DNA of 64,000 bases from Martinezella rhizogenes (lineage in GTDB: Bacteria; Pseudomonadota; Alphaproteobacteria; Rhizobiales; Rhizobiaceae). Below are positions 34,005-42,304 of the stretch, piece by piece. The translations under genes were made by a program, and so were the position numbers. The DNA is taken from contig NZ_JUHG01000013.1 of assembly GCF_000799715.1 (NCBI RefSeq), positions 1,116,001 to 1,180,000 on the forward strand, given 5' to 3'. The first letter of the stretch is position 1. Every line of letters starts with the position of its first letter. A model generated the notes under the pieces. It had not been told where the DNA came from. It searched no databases and was given only the letters and a program-made list of their open reading frames with translations.

Positions 34005-35057
34005 ATGGCAATTGATGAAGACACACTGCAAAAGCTGCGTGAAAAGTTCGGAGAAGGTCACGGCGGCAACATCCATGATCCGGAGTTCCGCGCCGTCGCG
34101 GACAGGATCTTTTCGGCGAGCGGCACGCGTGCGGCTCCCTTCAGCGGCATACCGACGCTGCTGGATGCCGCCTACCGGCAGGTCGACGCCGAAAATCCCG
34201 ATCTCGGCGATCTCGATATCGCGCTGATCGGCGTTCCGATGGACTTGGGCGTCACCAATCGTCCGGGCTCGCGCTTCGGACCGCGCGCATTGCGCGCCAT
34301 CGAGCGTGTCGGGCCATACAATCACGTCTTGAAGTGCGCGCCCCTGTTCGAGGCGAAAGTCGCCGATATCGGCGATGTCCCGTTCCGCAGCCGTTATCGC
34401 CTGGAGCTCAGCCATGAGGATATCGAGCGACGCTTCGGGCAAATCGTTGCCGCCGGCGTTATCCCGCTCGCGGTCGGCGGCGACCATTCGATAACGCACC
34501 CGATCCTGAAGGCAGTTGGCAAAGAGCGTCCTGTCGGCATGATCCACATCGACGCCCATTGCGATACCGGCGGCGCTTACGATCTCACCAAGTTCCACCA
34601 TGGCGGCCCCTTCCGCAACGCCGTTCTTGACGGTGTGCTGGATCCCAGCCGAACCATTCAGATCGGCATACGCGGGGCGGCGGAATATCTCTGGGAATTC
34701 TCCTATGAGTCGGGAATGACTGTCATACATGCCGAGGATATCTCCCGCATGGGGATTGATGCCGTAATCGAAAAGGCACACGCCATCGTTGGCGACGGCC
34801 CAACCTATCTGTCCTTCGATGTCGACAGTCTTGACCCGGCCTTTGCGCCCGGCACCGGCACGCCGGAGATCGGTGGCCTCACCAGCCGCGAGGCACTCGC
34901 AATCCTCCATGGATTGAAGGGCATCGATTTCGTCGGCGGTGATGTTGTCGAAGTCGCCCCACAATATGACGCGACCACCAACACAGCCCATGTCGCGGCG
35001 CAAATGCTGTTCGAGATCCTCAGCCTCATCCGCTTCAGTCCGTCGCTGGCACTGTGA
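34005..35057 (+). CDS. Ureohydrolase family protein (agmatinase/guanidino-acid hydrolase)
   Basis: 350 residues. The binuclear manganese site is intact: GGDHSIT near residue 159-165, IDAHCDTGG near 182-190 and SFDVDSLDPAFAPGTGTPE near 270-288. DAHCDT with HHGGPFRNAV resembles guanidinobutyrase/guanidinopropionase-type enzymes rather than arginase. The reaction would release urea from a guanidino compound. This points to a guanidino group in the substrate of the operon, or in a metabolite of it. No urease or Ni chaperone is in the window. Confidence 0.87.
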   Translation: MAIDEDTLQKLREKFGEGHGGNIHDPEFRAVADRIFSASGTRAAPFSGIPTLLDAAYRQVDAENPDLGDLDIALIGVPMDLGVTNRPGSRFGPRALRAIERVGPYNHVLKCAPLFEAKVADIGDVPFRSRYRLELSHEDIERRFGQIVAAGVIPLAVGGDHSITHPILKAVGKERPVGMIHIDAHCDTGGAYDLTKFHHGGPFRNAVLDGVLDPSRTIQIGIRGAAEYLWEFSYESGMTVIHAEDISRMGIDAVIEKAHAIVGDGPTYLSFDVDSLDPAFAPGTGTPEIGGLTSREALAILHGLKGIDFVGGDVVEVAPQYDATTNTAHVAAQMLFEILSLIRFSPSLAL

Positions 35058-35125
35058 CGCATGTCCCGTTGGCCATATAGAGATAACCAGGCCCTGGATC
35101 AGCCTGAACTAGAGGGAGCACGCCA

Positions 35126-36586
35126 ATGTGGATGAGCGGAAAAGAGCATAAGCCTCTGGGACCTGAACAGCTGGCTGAAGCAATCGAGGTGCTGAAGCAG
35201 GCCGTTGGCCCGTTCGGCTGGAGCACGCATCCCGGCCTCATCGAACCGCACGCGGTCGACTGGACAGGATCCATCCGCGGCGACTCCCCTCTGCTGCTGA
35301 AGCCGGCAAACACGGAAGAGGTCGCCAAGATCGTCACCATCTGCGGGCAATACGGTCTGAAGATCGTCCCGCAAGGTGGAAATACCTCACTAGCCGGCGG
35401 TTCCGTGCCGTCTGGCGCGGGCATCGAAATCATCGTCAATCTCGCGCGAATGAACAAGGTCCGCAACGTCGACACGATCAACGATACCATGACCGTCGAC
35501 GCGGGATGCCTGCTTGCCGCGATCCAGGCCGAAGCAGCGAAAGCATCGCGTTTCTTTCCGCTGCGCCTCGCCTCCGAGGGAAGCTGCCAGATCGGCGGCA
35601 ACCTTGCCACCAATGCCGGCGGCAGCAACGTCATCCGTTACGGCAATACCAGGGATCTCGTTCTCGGCCTGGAAGTCGTACTGGCGGACGGGCGGATCTG
35701 GAGCGGATTGCGCGGGCTGCGCAAGGACAATATGGGCTATGACCTGAAGCAGCTCTTCATCGGCGGCGAGGGCACGCTTGGCATCATCACCGGTGCCGTA
35801 CTGAAGCTATTTCCGAGACCGGTCTCGATCGCCACCGCCATCTGCGCCGTACCGTCTGTCCAGGCGGCGCTGGAACTGCTGGCCCTGTCCAAGCAGCGGA
35901 CCGGCGGGCAGATAACCGCCTTCGAACTCATGCCGCGCAACGGTCTGGAGCTTGTCTTCAAGCATTTTCCCGCCTGCCGCATGCCCTTGGACCGGCTGCA
36001 TGACTGGCAACTGCTCATCGAATTCTCCTCGATCGACGAAGCGGTCTCCCAGCAGGAGCGGATCGAGGCCGTTCTGTCCGAGGCCTATGCGTCCGGTCTG
36101 ATCGTCGACGCCGCTATCGCCGCCTCCATCGAACAGGGCAGGAGCTTCTGGGCAATTCGAGAAGCATTGGCGGAAGCCGACATGAAAGAGGGCGTGACCA
36201 TCCAAGGGGACATTTCCGTTCCGATTTCAGCGATACCCGACTTCCTGGATAGCTGCACGGGCGCGATCGCAAAAGCGGTCGGCGATGCCCGGATCATCGC
36301 CTTCGGTCATCTTGGCGACGGCAATATCCACTTCGGGGTCATTGCGCCGGAAGCCGTTCCGACCAAAGACTTTCTGGCGAGATCTGACGAAATAGAGGAG
36401 ATCATGTGTGATCATGCCCATCGATTTGGCGGCTCGGTCGCGGCTGAACACGGCCTTGGAATCATGAAGGCCGATGCGGTCCTCAAATATCGTGGTGACG
36501 TCGAGCATGATCTCATGCTTGCGATCAAACACAGCCTTGATCCTCAAGGCATGATGAACCCGGGCAAGGTGCTGAAACGAAAGTAG
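35126..36586 (+). CDS. FAD-linked hydroxyacid oxidase/dehydrogenase (GlcD/D-2-hydroxyglutarate dehydrogenase family)
   Basis: 486 residues, start ATG 35126 with AGGGAG upstream (ATG 35132 also possible). The FAD-binding PCMH domain has IVPQGGNTSLAGGSVPSG near 77-94 and GNLATNAGGSNVIRYGNTRDLVLGLEVV near 155-185. The C-terminal cap domain ends with FGHLGDGNIHFGV near 393-405 and EHGLGIMKADAVLKYRG near 440. It oxidises a D-2-hydroxy acid to the 2-oxo acid. It closes the lyase operon; the hydroxy acid may arise from the MmgE/PrpD or lyase product. Confidence 0.85.
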   Translation: MWMSGKEHKPLGPEQLAEAIEVLKQAVGPFGWSTHPGLIEPHAVDWTGSIRGDSPLLLKPANTEEVAKIVTICGQYGLKIVPQGGNTSLAGGSVPSGAGIEIIVNLARMNKVRNVDTINDTMTVDAGCLLAAIQAEAAKASRFFPLRLASEGSCQIGGNLATNAGGSNVIRYGNTRDLVLGLEVVLADGRIWSGLRGLRKDNMGYDLKQLFIGGEGTLGIITGAVLKLFPRPVSIATAICAVPSVQAALELLALSKQRTGGQITAFELMPRNGLELVFKHFPACRMPLDRLHDWQLLIEFSSIDEAVSQQERIEAVLSEAYASGLIVDAAIAASIEQGRSFWAIREALAEADMKEGVTIQGDISVPISAIPDFLDSCTGAIAKAVGDARIIAFGHLGDGNIHFGVIAPEAVPTKDFLARSDEIEEIMCDHAHRFGGSVAAEHGLGIMKADAVLKYRGDVEHDLMLAIKHSLDPQGMMNPGKVLKRK

Positions 36587-36644
36587 ATCGCTTGATTTTC
36601 GTTGTGGTAAGTCGCTCTCTTCCCGCGCATTCCCAGGTCCGCCC

Positions 36645-37409
36645 TTACTGCACCTCATGCACATAACGGTGGCTCCTCGTCGTCGCCCGATGCCGCGCGA
36701 CAAGGACCGGTGCGGCGGACTGATCGTAGGACACCTCATCAATCGTCAGCACGGCATCCGGCAGAGTAAGCCTCAGCAGCCGGGCATCGTCTTCCGTCGC
36801 AAGTGTTGCCGCGATCTGCTCACGAACCGCGGAAATGCGGATGCCATAGCGATCGAGGAGGAACAGATAGAGCAGCGCGGGAATATCCTCTTTCTTCTCG
36901 GGGAAAGCCGGCAGCAGATGCGCCGGAAGCGTGATGACCTCATGCATGACCGGCACGCCTGCGACGCTGCGCAGGCGATGAAAGGTGATCACCTCCGTCG
37001 GACTTTCCAGTTGCAGGCTGGCGCTCTCATCCTGGTTGGCCAGCCGCTTCTCAAGGGACAGGATTTCCGAAGTGGAATTCTGCAGCGAGCCGTCGAGGCC
37101 ATGAAGACGGAAATACTGAAAGAAAAACCGCAGGCTATGTTGCGGCGTACGTCCCGTCACGACCGTTCCCGTCTTGCGCCGGCGGCTCAGCAATCCCTCA
37201 TTGGTCAGATCCGCCAAAGCCCGCCGGATGGTGCCGACCGCCACTCCGAACATCTGCGACAGCGCGATCTCGCTCGGTAGGATGGTCCCCGCCGGCCATT
37301 TGCCCATCATGATCGCTTCGGTGATCTGTCGCTTGACCACCTCATAAAGCGGTAGCGAAAACTCCGACGCTCGTGACGTGTCCGCTAAAAAATTGGGCAT
37401 TTCGCGCAA
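36645..37409 (-). CDS. GntR family transcriptional regulator (HutC/FarR subfamily, UTRA domain)
   Basis: 254 residues (a second ATG, codon 4, is at 37400). N-terminal winged helix: LPLYEVVKRQITEAIMMGKWPAGTILPSEIALSQMFGVAVGTIRRALADLTNEGLLSRRRKTGTVV (family hallmark, residues about 19-84). The UTRA effector domain follows, with TFHRLRSVAGVPVMHEVITLP. It diverges from the M20/dipeptide-transporter operon at 37530 and likely controls it. Confidence 0.9.
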   Translation of the reverse strand: MREMPNFLADTSRASEFSLPLYEVVKRQITEAIMMGKWPAGTILPSEIALSQMFGVAVGTIRRALADLTNEGLLSRRRKTGTVVTGRTPQHSLRFFFQYFRLHGLDGSLQNSTSEILSLEKRLANQDESASLQLESPTEVITFHRLRSVAGVPVMHEVITLPAHLLPAFPEKKEDIPALLYLFLLDRYGIRISAVREQIAATLATEDDARLLRLTLPDAVLTIDEVSYDQSAAPVLVARHRATTRSHRYVHEVQ

Positions 37410-37463
37410 TTAATTGCCTCTTATTTGGAGTTGACTCGCGGAAGGCGAGGAAGCATCATTACT

Positions 37464-37476
37464 ATATAGTTTATAT
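37464..37476. promoter_or_regulatory. A+T palindrome, candidate GntR operator
   Basis: ATATA-GTT-TATAT, symmetrical, between the GntR gene and the M20 gene. HutC-type regulators commonly bind such A+T-rich palindromes. TTGACT (37431-37436) with CATCAT 17 bases later is a possible promoter just upstream for the plus-strand operon. Confidence 0.4.
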
Positions 37477-37529
37477 GAATACGAGAGCAGAGCAAACCTC
37501 CATTCCGCGCATCTTTTTCGGAACTCAAC

Positions 37530-38852
37530 GTGAGCAATCAAGCCTTATCACCCCAGTCGATATCATTTGCAAACGCCTTGGCGGCAATCGAACGCGATGT
37601 CGAAAAGGCGGTCGAGGATCTGGCGCGGATGATTGCCGTCGACACCTCCTTTCCGCCCGGCATGGGCTATCCCGCCTTCGCGGATCTGATGGAAGAACTG
37701 CTGGCCCCCCTGGGATTTCACACCAGGCGCGTGGCGGTGCCGGACGCACTGTGGCGTGTCGCCAACGGCCCGGCTTCGGGAGAGCGCGTCAATCTCATCG
37801 CTGAGCGTCCGGCGGATAAACCGGTCTGCGGCCTCTATTATCATGTCGATACCGTTCCCGTGTCTCCCGGCTGGCAGCGCGACCCGTTGAGCCTCACACG
37901 GGAAGGAAACCAGCTTTTCGGGCTGGGTGCCGCCGACATGAAGGGAACGGTTGCCGCGACATTGCTTGCGCTGCGCGCAGCCGAGGAACATGGTGTCGAG
38001 CTTGCCTATGATCCCATGCTGCTGCTGTGCACGGATGAAGAAGGCGGGCTTTATCCCGGCATCCGCTATCTTGCCGAACAGGGCATGCTCAAGGGGCATA
38101 TCGTCAATTTCAACGGTTCCGCCGCGCCGCGCATCTGGGCCGGCTGCTTCGGTGTCTTTAACCTCCAGATCACCATCAGGGGGCACGCCGTTCATGCCGG
38201 CGAAGGCAACCGCGCCGGCTCGGGCGTCAACGCCATCGAGGGCGCCCTTCCGCTCCTCAATGCATTGCAGGCGCTGAAGCCGAAGATCGCCGCTTTCAAA
38301 TCCAAGCTGCCGCCACCGCCGCATGCGAACGGTCCGCTACGGCCGCAGCTGTCCATATCCGCCATCAATGGCGGCACCTCGGGCGGGCAAGTCGCGGCCG
38401 AGATCAAGATCCTCGTCAGCCGCCGTTACGCTCCGGAGGAAAGTTATGCCGCCGCGCGCGCCACACTCGAGGATCTGGTGCGCGCCTGCGTGGCGCAAAC
38501 GCCGGGCCTTGGCTTCGACATCGACCTCGTCGGCCACCTGATCCCGACGGCAGACCCCGATGGCCCCCATTGGCCGCGCTGGCAGAAGGCATTGAGCCTC
38601 GGCTTCGGCTACGAGCCCTCCGACTTTAGCAAATGGGGCGCCGCCAGCTGCTCGGACTTCGGTTACGTCCAGCGGACCGGCGTGATGCAGGAGATATTGC
38701 TTGGCGGGCTCGGGCGCCCCGAAAGCTGCATCCACAGCCCGGAAGAACACACGACAACGACGGATATCATCGCCCTGGCGAAGAGCATTCTCGCCTATCT
38801 CGCGCATGATTTTTCCGCCGATCTCATTCCAGACTATTCCGCGTCAAAATAA
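37530..38852 (+). CDS. M20 family metallohydrolase (ArgE/DapE-like deacylase)
   Basis: 440 residues. Metal site: YYHVDTVP (His, Asp) near residues 108-115, LGAADMKGT (bridging Asp) near 131-139, CTDEEGGLY (catalytic and metal Glu) near 167-175, and IHSPEEHTTTTDI (His) near 400. The fourth ligand region reads VNFNGSAAP where GEPT-like Glu/Asp is usual, so that ligand is uncertain. A dimerisation domain with RGHAVHAGEGNRAGSGVNAI lies between. It heads the dipeptide-type transporter operon and probably hydrolyses an imported N-acyl amino acid or peptide. Confidence 0.87.
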   Translation: MSNQALSPQSISFANALAAIERDVEKAVEDLARMIAVDTSFPPGMGYPAFADLMEELLAPLGFHTRRVAVPDALWRVANGPASGERVNLIAERPADKPVCGLYYHVDTVPVSPGWQRDPLSLTREGNQLFGLGAADMKGTVAATLLALRAAEEHGVELAYDPMLLLCTDEEGGLYPGIRYLAEQGMLKGHIVNFNGSAAPRIWAGCFGVFNLQITIRGHAVHAGEGNRAGSGVNAIEGALPLLNALQALKPKIAAFKSKLPPPPHANGPLRPQLSISAINGGTSGGQVAAEIKILVSRRYAPEESYAAARATLEDLVRACVAQTPGLGFDIDLVGHLIPTADPDGPHWPRWQKALSLGFGYEPSDFSKWGAASCSDFGYVQRTGVMQEILLGGLGRPESCIHSPEEHTTTTDIIALAKSILAYLAHDFSADLIPDYSASK

Positions 38853-38864
38853 AGGGAACACCAG

Positions 38865-40415
38865 ATGCTGAAGTTGAACCGACGTCATTTTCTGGCCGGA
38901 ACGGCAGCGCTCCTGACAGCGCCATCCTTCGGCCTTGCCCAGACCGCCACACCGGCAAAGGGCGGGATATTGCGGATCTCCGTCGACCAGGCGGCGAGCG
39001 TAATCCATCCGCTTCTGACCCGCGTCAATCCCGAATACATGGTCACCGAACTCCTCTACAGCAATCTGACGCGGCTGAAGGTCGACATGACCATCGAGCC
39101 GGACCTTGCCGAATCCTGGAGCGCCAACGACGCGCTCACCGAATGGACATTCAAGCTTCGCGCCGGCGTGAAATTTCATGACGGCTCGCCCTTCACCGCC
39201 ACCGACGTCGTCGAGACCTTCAAGGCGATCCTCAATCCCAGCAACGCTTCGCCGGCGCGCAACAATGTCGGCCCGATCGCCGAGGTCACGGCCGCCGATC
39301 CCCTGACCGCCGTCTTCAAGCTCTCCGGTCCCTATGCCGACTTCCCGGTCGCCATGGCCTATACGGTGGCCCGCATCATCCCCGCTGCAATCGCCACCGG
39401 CGATTTCAAGAAGCTGTCGACAACGGCGAATGGCACCGGCCCCTTCAAGCTCGTGTCCTATGAACCCGACCGCCTGATCGTCGTCGAACGCAATCCGGAC
39501 TATTACGATCCGAAGCGCCCGTATCTCGACCGCGTGGAAATTCAGGTCTTCCCGGATACATCGGCGCAAACCTCGGCACTTCTGGCCGGCGACATCGATG
39601 TCATCTCCACCGTCCAGCCCACCGAATATCTGCGCATGAAGGACGCCCGGGGCGTCAACGCATTGCGCATCCCGTCGGGCCAGTTCTGCAACATCAACTT
39701 CGGCTGCGACACCAAGCCATTCAACGATCCCCGCGTCCGGCGCGCCCTGGCGCTGACCGTCGACCGGCAGGCCATGGTCGATTTCGTCACCGAAGGCTTT
39801 GGAACGCCGGGCAACGACACGCCGCTGAACTCTTCCTACCACTTCTATACGGACCTGCCGCTGCGCCAGGCCAATATCGAGGAAGCAAAGAAGCTGCTCA
39901 CCGAAGCGGGCTATCCCGACGGCTTCGAAGCCACCTTGATCGCCTCGGACAAGCCGAGCCAGCGGACACAGCTTGCCGTGGCGCTGCGCGAGATGGCCAA
40001 GGAAGCCGGCATCAGGATCAACGTCCAGACCATGCCGCATGCCACCTATCTGGATCAGGTCTGGAAGAAGGGCAGCTTCTATGTCGGCTTCTACAACATG
40101 CAGCCGACGGCCGACGCCATCTTCAAGCTTCTCTACACCTCCGACGCGGCCTGGAACGAGACCCGCTGGAACAACGCGGCCTTCGACAAGGTCGTCAACG
40201 AAGCGCGCGGGATCACCGACGAGGCCAAGCGCAAGGCGCTCTATGCGGAAGCACAGAAGCTGATGAACGAGGAAGTGCCCTCAATCATTCCTGTCTTCTT
40301 CGACGTCCTGGCCGCCAAGCGTGACTGGGTCTCGGGCTTCGAGGTCCATCCGCGCGCATCCGTCTTCCGCCTCGATTACACCGCCCTGACCGATAAGGCG
40401 CCGAAGCGGAGCTGA
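38865..40415 (+). CDS. Dipeptide/oligopeptide-type ABC transporter substrate-binding protein (SBP family 5)
   Basis: 516 residues. The N-terminus MLKLNRRHFLAGTAALLTAP carries a twin-arginine-like motif, so Tat export is possible. Family motifs: NLTRLKVDMTIEPDLAESW, FKLRAGVKFHDGSPFTATDVV near 88-108, GTGPFKLVSYEPDRLIVVERNPDY, and FNDPRVRRALALTVDRQAM near 283-301. It starts 12 bases after the M20 gene (GGGAACA leader). It delivers peptide-like or opine-like ligands to DppB/C. Confidence 0.92.
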   Translation: MLKLNRRHFLAGTAALLTAPSFGLAQTATPAKGGILRISVDQAASVIHPLLTRVNPEYMVTELLYSNLTRLKVDMTIEPDLAESWSANDALTEWTFKLRAGVKFHDGSPFTATDVVETFKAILNPSNASPARNNVGPIAEVTAADPLTAVFKLSGPYADFPVAMAYTVARIIPAAIATGDFKKLSTTANGTGPFKLVSYEPDRLIVVERNPDYYDPKRPYLDRVEIQVFPDTSAQTSALLAGDIDVISTVQPTEYLRMKDARGVNALRIPSGQFCNINFGCDTKPFNDPRVRRALALTVDRQAMVDFVTEGFGTPGNDTPLNSSYHFYTDLPLRQANIEEAKKLLTEAGYPDGFEATLIASDKPSQRTQLAVALREMAKEAGIRINVQTMPHATYLDQVWKKGSFYVGFYNMQPTADAIFKLLYTSDAAWNETRWNNAAFDKVVNEARGITDEAKRKALYAEAQKLMNEEVPSIIPVFFDVLAAKRDWVSGFEVHPRASVFRLDYTALTDKAPKRS

Positions 40416-40442
40416 TCTCGCTTAAGCTCGAAGCCGATATAG

Positions 40443-40473
40443 GCGTTGCGCGTCGTTTTCCGCCGCGCAACGC
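40443..40473 (+). other. Intergenic stem-loop between binding protein and DppB-type genes
   Basis: GCGTTGCGCG (40443-40452) and CGCGCAACGC (40464-40473), a perfect 10-base stem with an 11-base loop and no T-run. It sits in the widest gap of the operon, where it would separate binding-protein from permease expression. Confidence 0.55.
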
Positions 40474-40532
40474 AGCTCAAAGGCCGGCCGTACAATCCAC
40501 AGCCGGTCACAGCAACGCCAGAGAACAAGCCC

Positions 40533-41480
40533 TTGTCACCGCACTATCTGATCAAGCGACTATTGATGATCGTCTACACGCTTTTCGTCGTGTCGCTCGT
40601 CGTCTTCGCCATTACCCAGGTCCTGCCGGCCGATGCCGCCGTGATGATGCTGGGGGAAAACGCCACCGCCCAGGCGCTGGACGCCCTGCGCCAACAGATG
40701 GGCCTCAACGACCCCGTGTGGCTGCAGTATCTGCACTGGCTGGGTGGCGTCCTGCATGGCGATTTCGGCCATTCGCTGCGCACCGGCCAGCCCATCGGTC
40801 CCGTGATGTTCGAAGCCTTGGGGCGGTCCCTGCTGCTTGCCTGCCTGTCGATCGGCCTGATGCTGGTGCTGGCCATTCCGCTCGGTGTTATCGCCGCGAT
40901 GCGGCGCGGCCGCCTGACCGACATGCTCGTCAGCCTCGTGTCCTATGCGGGCGTTTCGCTGCCCGAATTCGTGACGGCGACGGTCGCGGTGCTGGTCGTC
41001 TCCGACTGGCTGAAATGGCTGCCTGCGACCGGCTACGTGCCGCTCACCGAGAATTTTCTCGACGGCCTCGCGCATCTGGCACTGCCGGTCTGCGTCATCT
41101 CCATCATCCTCATCGCCCACGTCTCGCGCATGGTGCGCTCGGAACTCGTCGATGTCTTACATACCGACTACATCCGCGCGGCGCGGCTGAAGGGCCTTTC
41201 GGGCTCACGCGTTCTGTTCGGCCATGCCCTTCGCAATGCGCTGCTGCCAACCATCACCGTCGTTGCGCTCGATGTCGGCTATCTGCTCGGCGGCATCATC
41301 GTCGTCGAAGAAATCTTCGCCATTCCCGGCATCGGGCGGCAGCTGATCGTCGCCATCCAGACGCGCGACCTGCCCTCCATCCAGGCCGGCGTCCTGCTCA
41401 TGGCGGCCACCTATTCCATCGTCAATTTCGCAGCCGACCTTCTCTATGCCTGGCTCGACAAGAGGATCCAATATGGTTGA
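40533..41480 (+). CDS. Dipeptide-type ABC transporter permease (DppB family)
   Basis: 315 residues from TTG 40533, giving MSPHYLIKRLLMIVYTLFVV, the usual DppB N-terminus; the ATG at 40446 would start inside the stem-loop and add 29 hydrophilic residues. Six membrane segments and the coupling region HTDYIRAARLKGLSGSRVLFGHALRNALLPTIT (near 205-237) are present, as is EEIFAIPGIGRQL. It overlaps the DppC-type gene by eight bases. Confidence 0.88.
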   Translation: MSPHYLIKRLLMIVYTLFVVSLVVFAITQVLPADAAVMMLGENATAQALDALRQQMGLNDPVWLQYLHWLGGVLHGDFGHSLRTGQPIGPVMFEALGRSLLLACLSIGLMLVLAIPLGVIAAMRRGRLTDMLVSLVSYAGVSLPEFVTATVAVLVVSDWLKWLPATGYVPLTENFLDGLAHLALPVCVISIILIAHVSRMVRSELVDVLHTDYIRAARLKGLSGSRVLFGHALRNALLPTITVVALDVGYLLGGIIVVEEIFAIPGIGRQLIVAIQTRDLPSIQAGVLLMAATYSIVNFAADLLYAWLDKRIQYG

Positions 41481-42303
41481 TCTTCTCAAGCGGCTGTTGC
41501 GTACGCCGCAGGGCGCCACTGGCCTGATCCTCATTATTCTGGTGTTCATCATCGTCGCATTTGGCCCGTGGCTCGCCCCCCGCGATCCGGAAGCCATGTC
41601 GATCCTTGCCCGCTACAAGGGACCGAGCATGACCTTCCTGCTCGGGACGGATCAATATGGCCGCGATATTCTGAGCCGGCTACTGATCGGCGCCCGCGCA
41701 ACGGTGATTACCGCAGTCGTCGCCACGCTGGCCGGAACCTTTGCCGGCGCAATCATCGGCACGGTGTCGGCCTATCTTGGAGGTCGCGCCGATGAGATGA
41801 TCATGCGAACGATCGATGCCATCATGTCGATCCCGAACCTTCTCTTCGCGCTTCTGATCGTCAATCTGCTCGGCTCCGGCAGCGTCAACGCGCTGGTGGC
41901 TGTCGCCGTCGCCTTTGCGCCCGGCATGGCACGCATTACCCGCAGCGTCGCCCTTTCCATCCGCAAGCAGGACTATGTCAGTGCCGCCATCGCTCGCGGC
42001 GAAAGCTCGTCCTACATCATCCTGCGCGAAATGCTGCCAAACGTCATCGCTCCGATCATCGTCGAGACGACCATCCGCATTTCTTTCGCGGTCATGCTGT
42101 TCGCGACGCTGAGCTTCCTCGGGTTGGGCGCACAACCGCCAGCGACCGAATGGGGACTGATGATCTCCGAAGCACGTCAGTACATGCATATCAGCGCCGG
42201 CATCCTGATCTGGCCGAGCCTGGCGATCGCGATCGTCGCCGTCGGCTTCAACCTGCTCGGCGATGGCCTGCGCGATGCCCTCAATCCACGCACGGGAGGA
42301 TGA
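41473..42303 (+). CDS. Dipeptide-type ABC transporter permease (DppC family)
   Basis: 276 residues from ATG 41473. The DppC hallmark LGTDQYGRDILSRLLIGARAT is near 56-76, the coupling loop QDYVSAAIARGESSSYIILREMLPN near 167-191, and FLGLGAQPPATEWGLMISEAR near 215-235. It pairs with DppB as the membrane channel. Confidence 0.91.
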   Translation: MVDLLKRLLRTPQGATGLILIILVFIIVAFGPWLAPRDPEAMSILARYKGPSMTFLLGTDQYGRDILSRLLIGARATVITAVVATLAGTFAGAIIGTVSAYLGGRADEMIMRTIDAIMSIPNLLFALLIVNLLGSGSVNALVAVAVAFAPGMARITRSVALSIRKQDYVSAAIARGESSSYIILREMLPNVIAPIIVETTIRISFAVMLFATLSFLGLGAQPPATEWGLMISEARQYMHISAGILIWPSLAIAIVAVGFNLLGDGLRDALNPRTGG

Positions 42304-42304
42304 G

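Noticed and set aside
40560..41120. Gln/His/Asp-rich minus-strand frame opposite the DppB gene
   Set aside because: This composition is what the complement of a hydrophobic membrane protein gives; similar shadows occur opposite 22984-23997 and 41680-42345.
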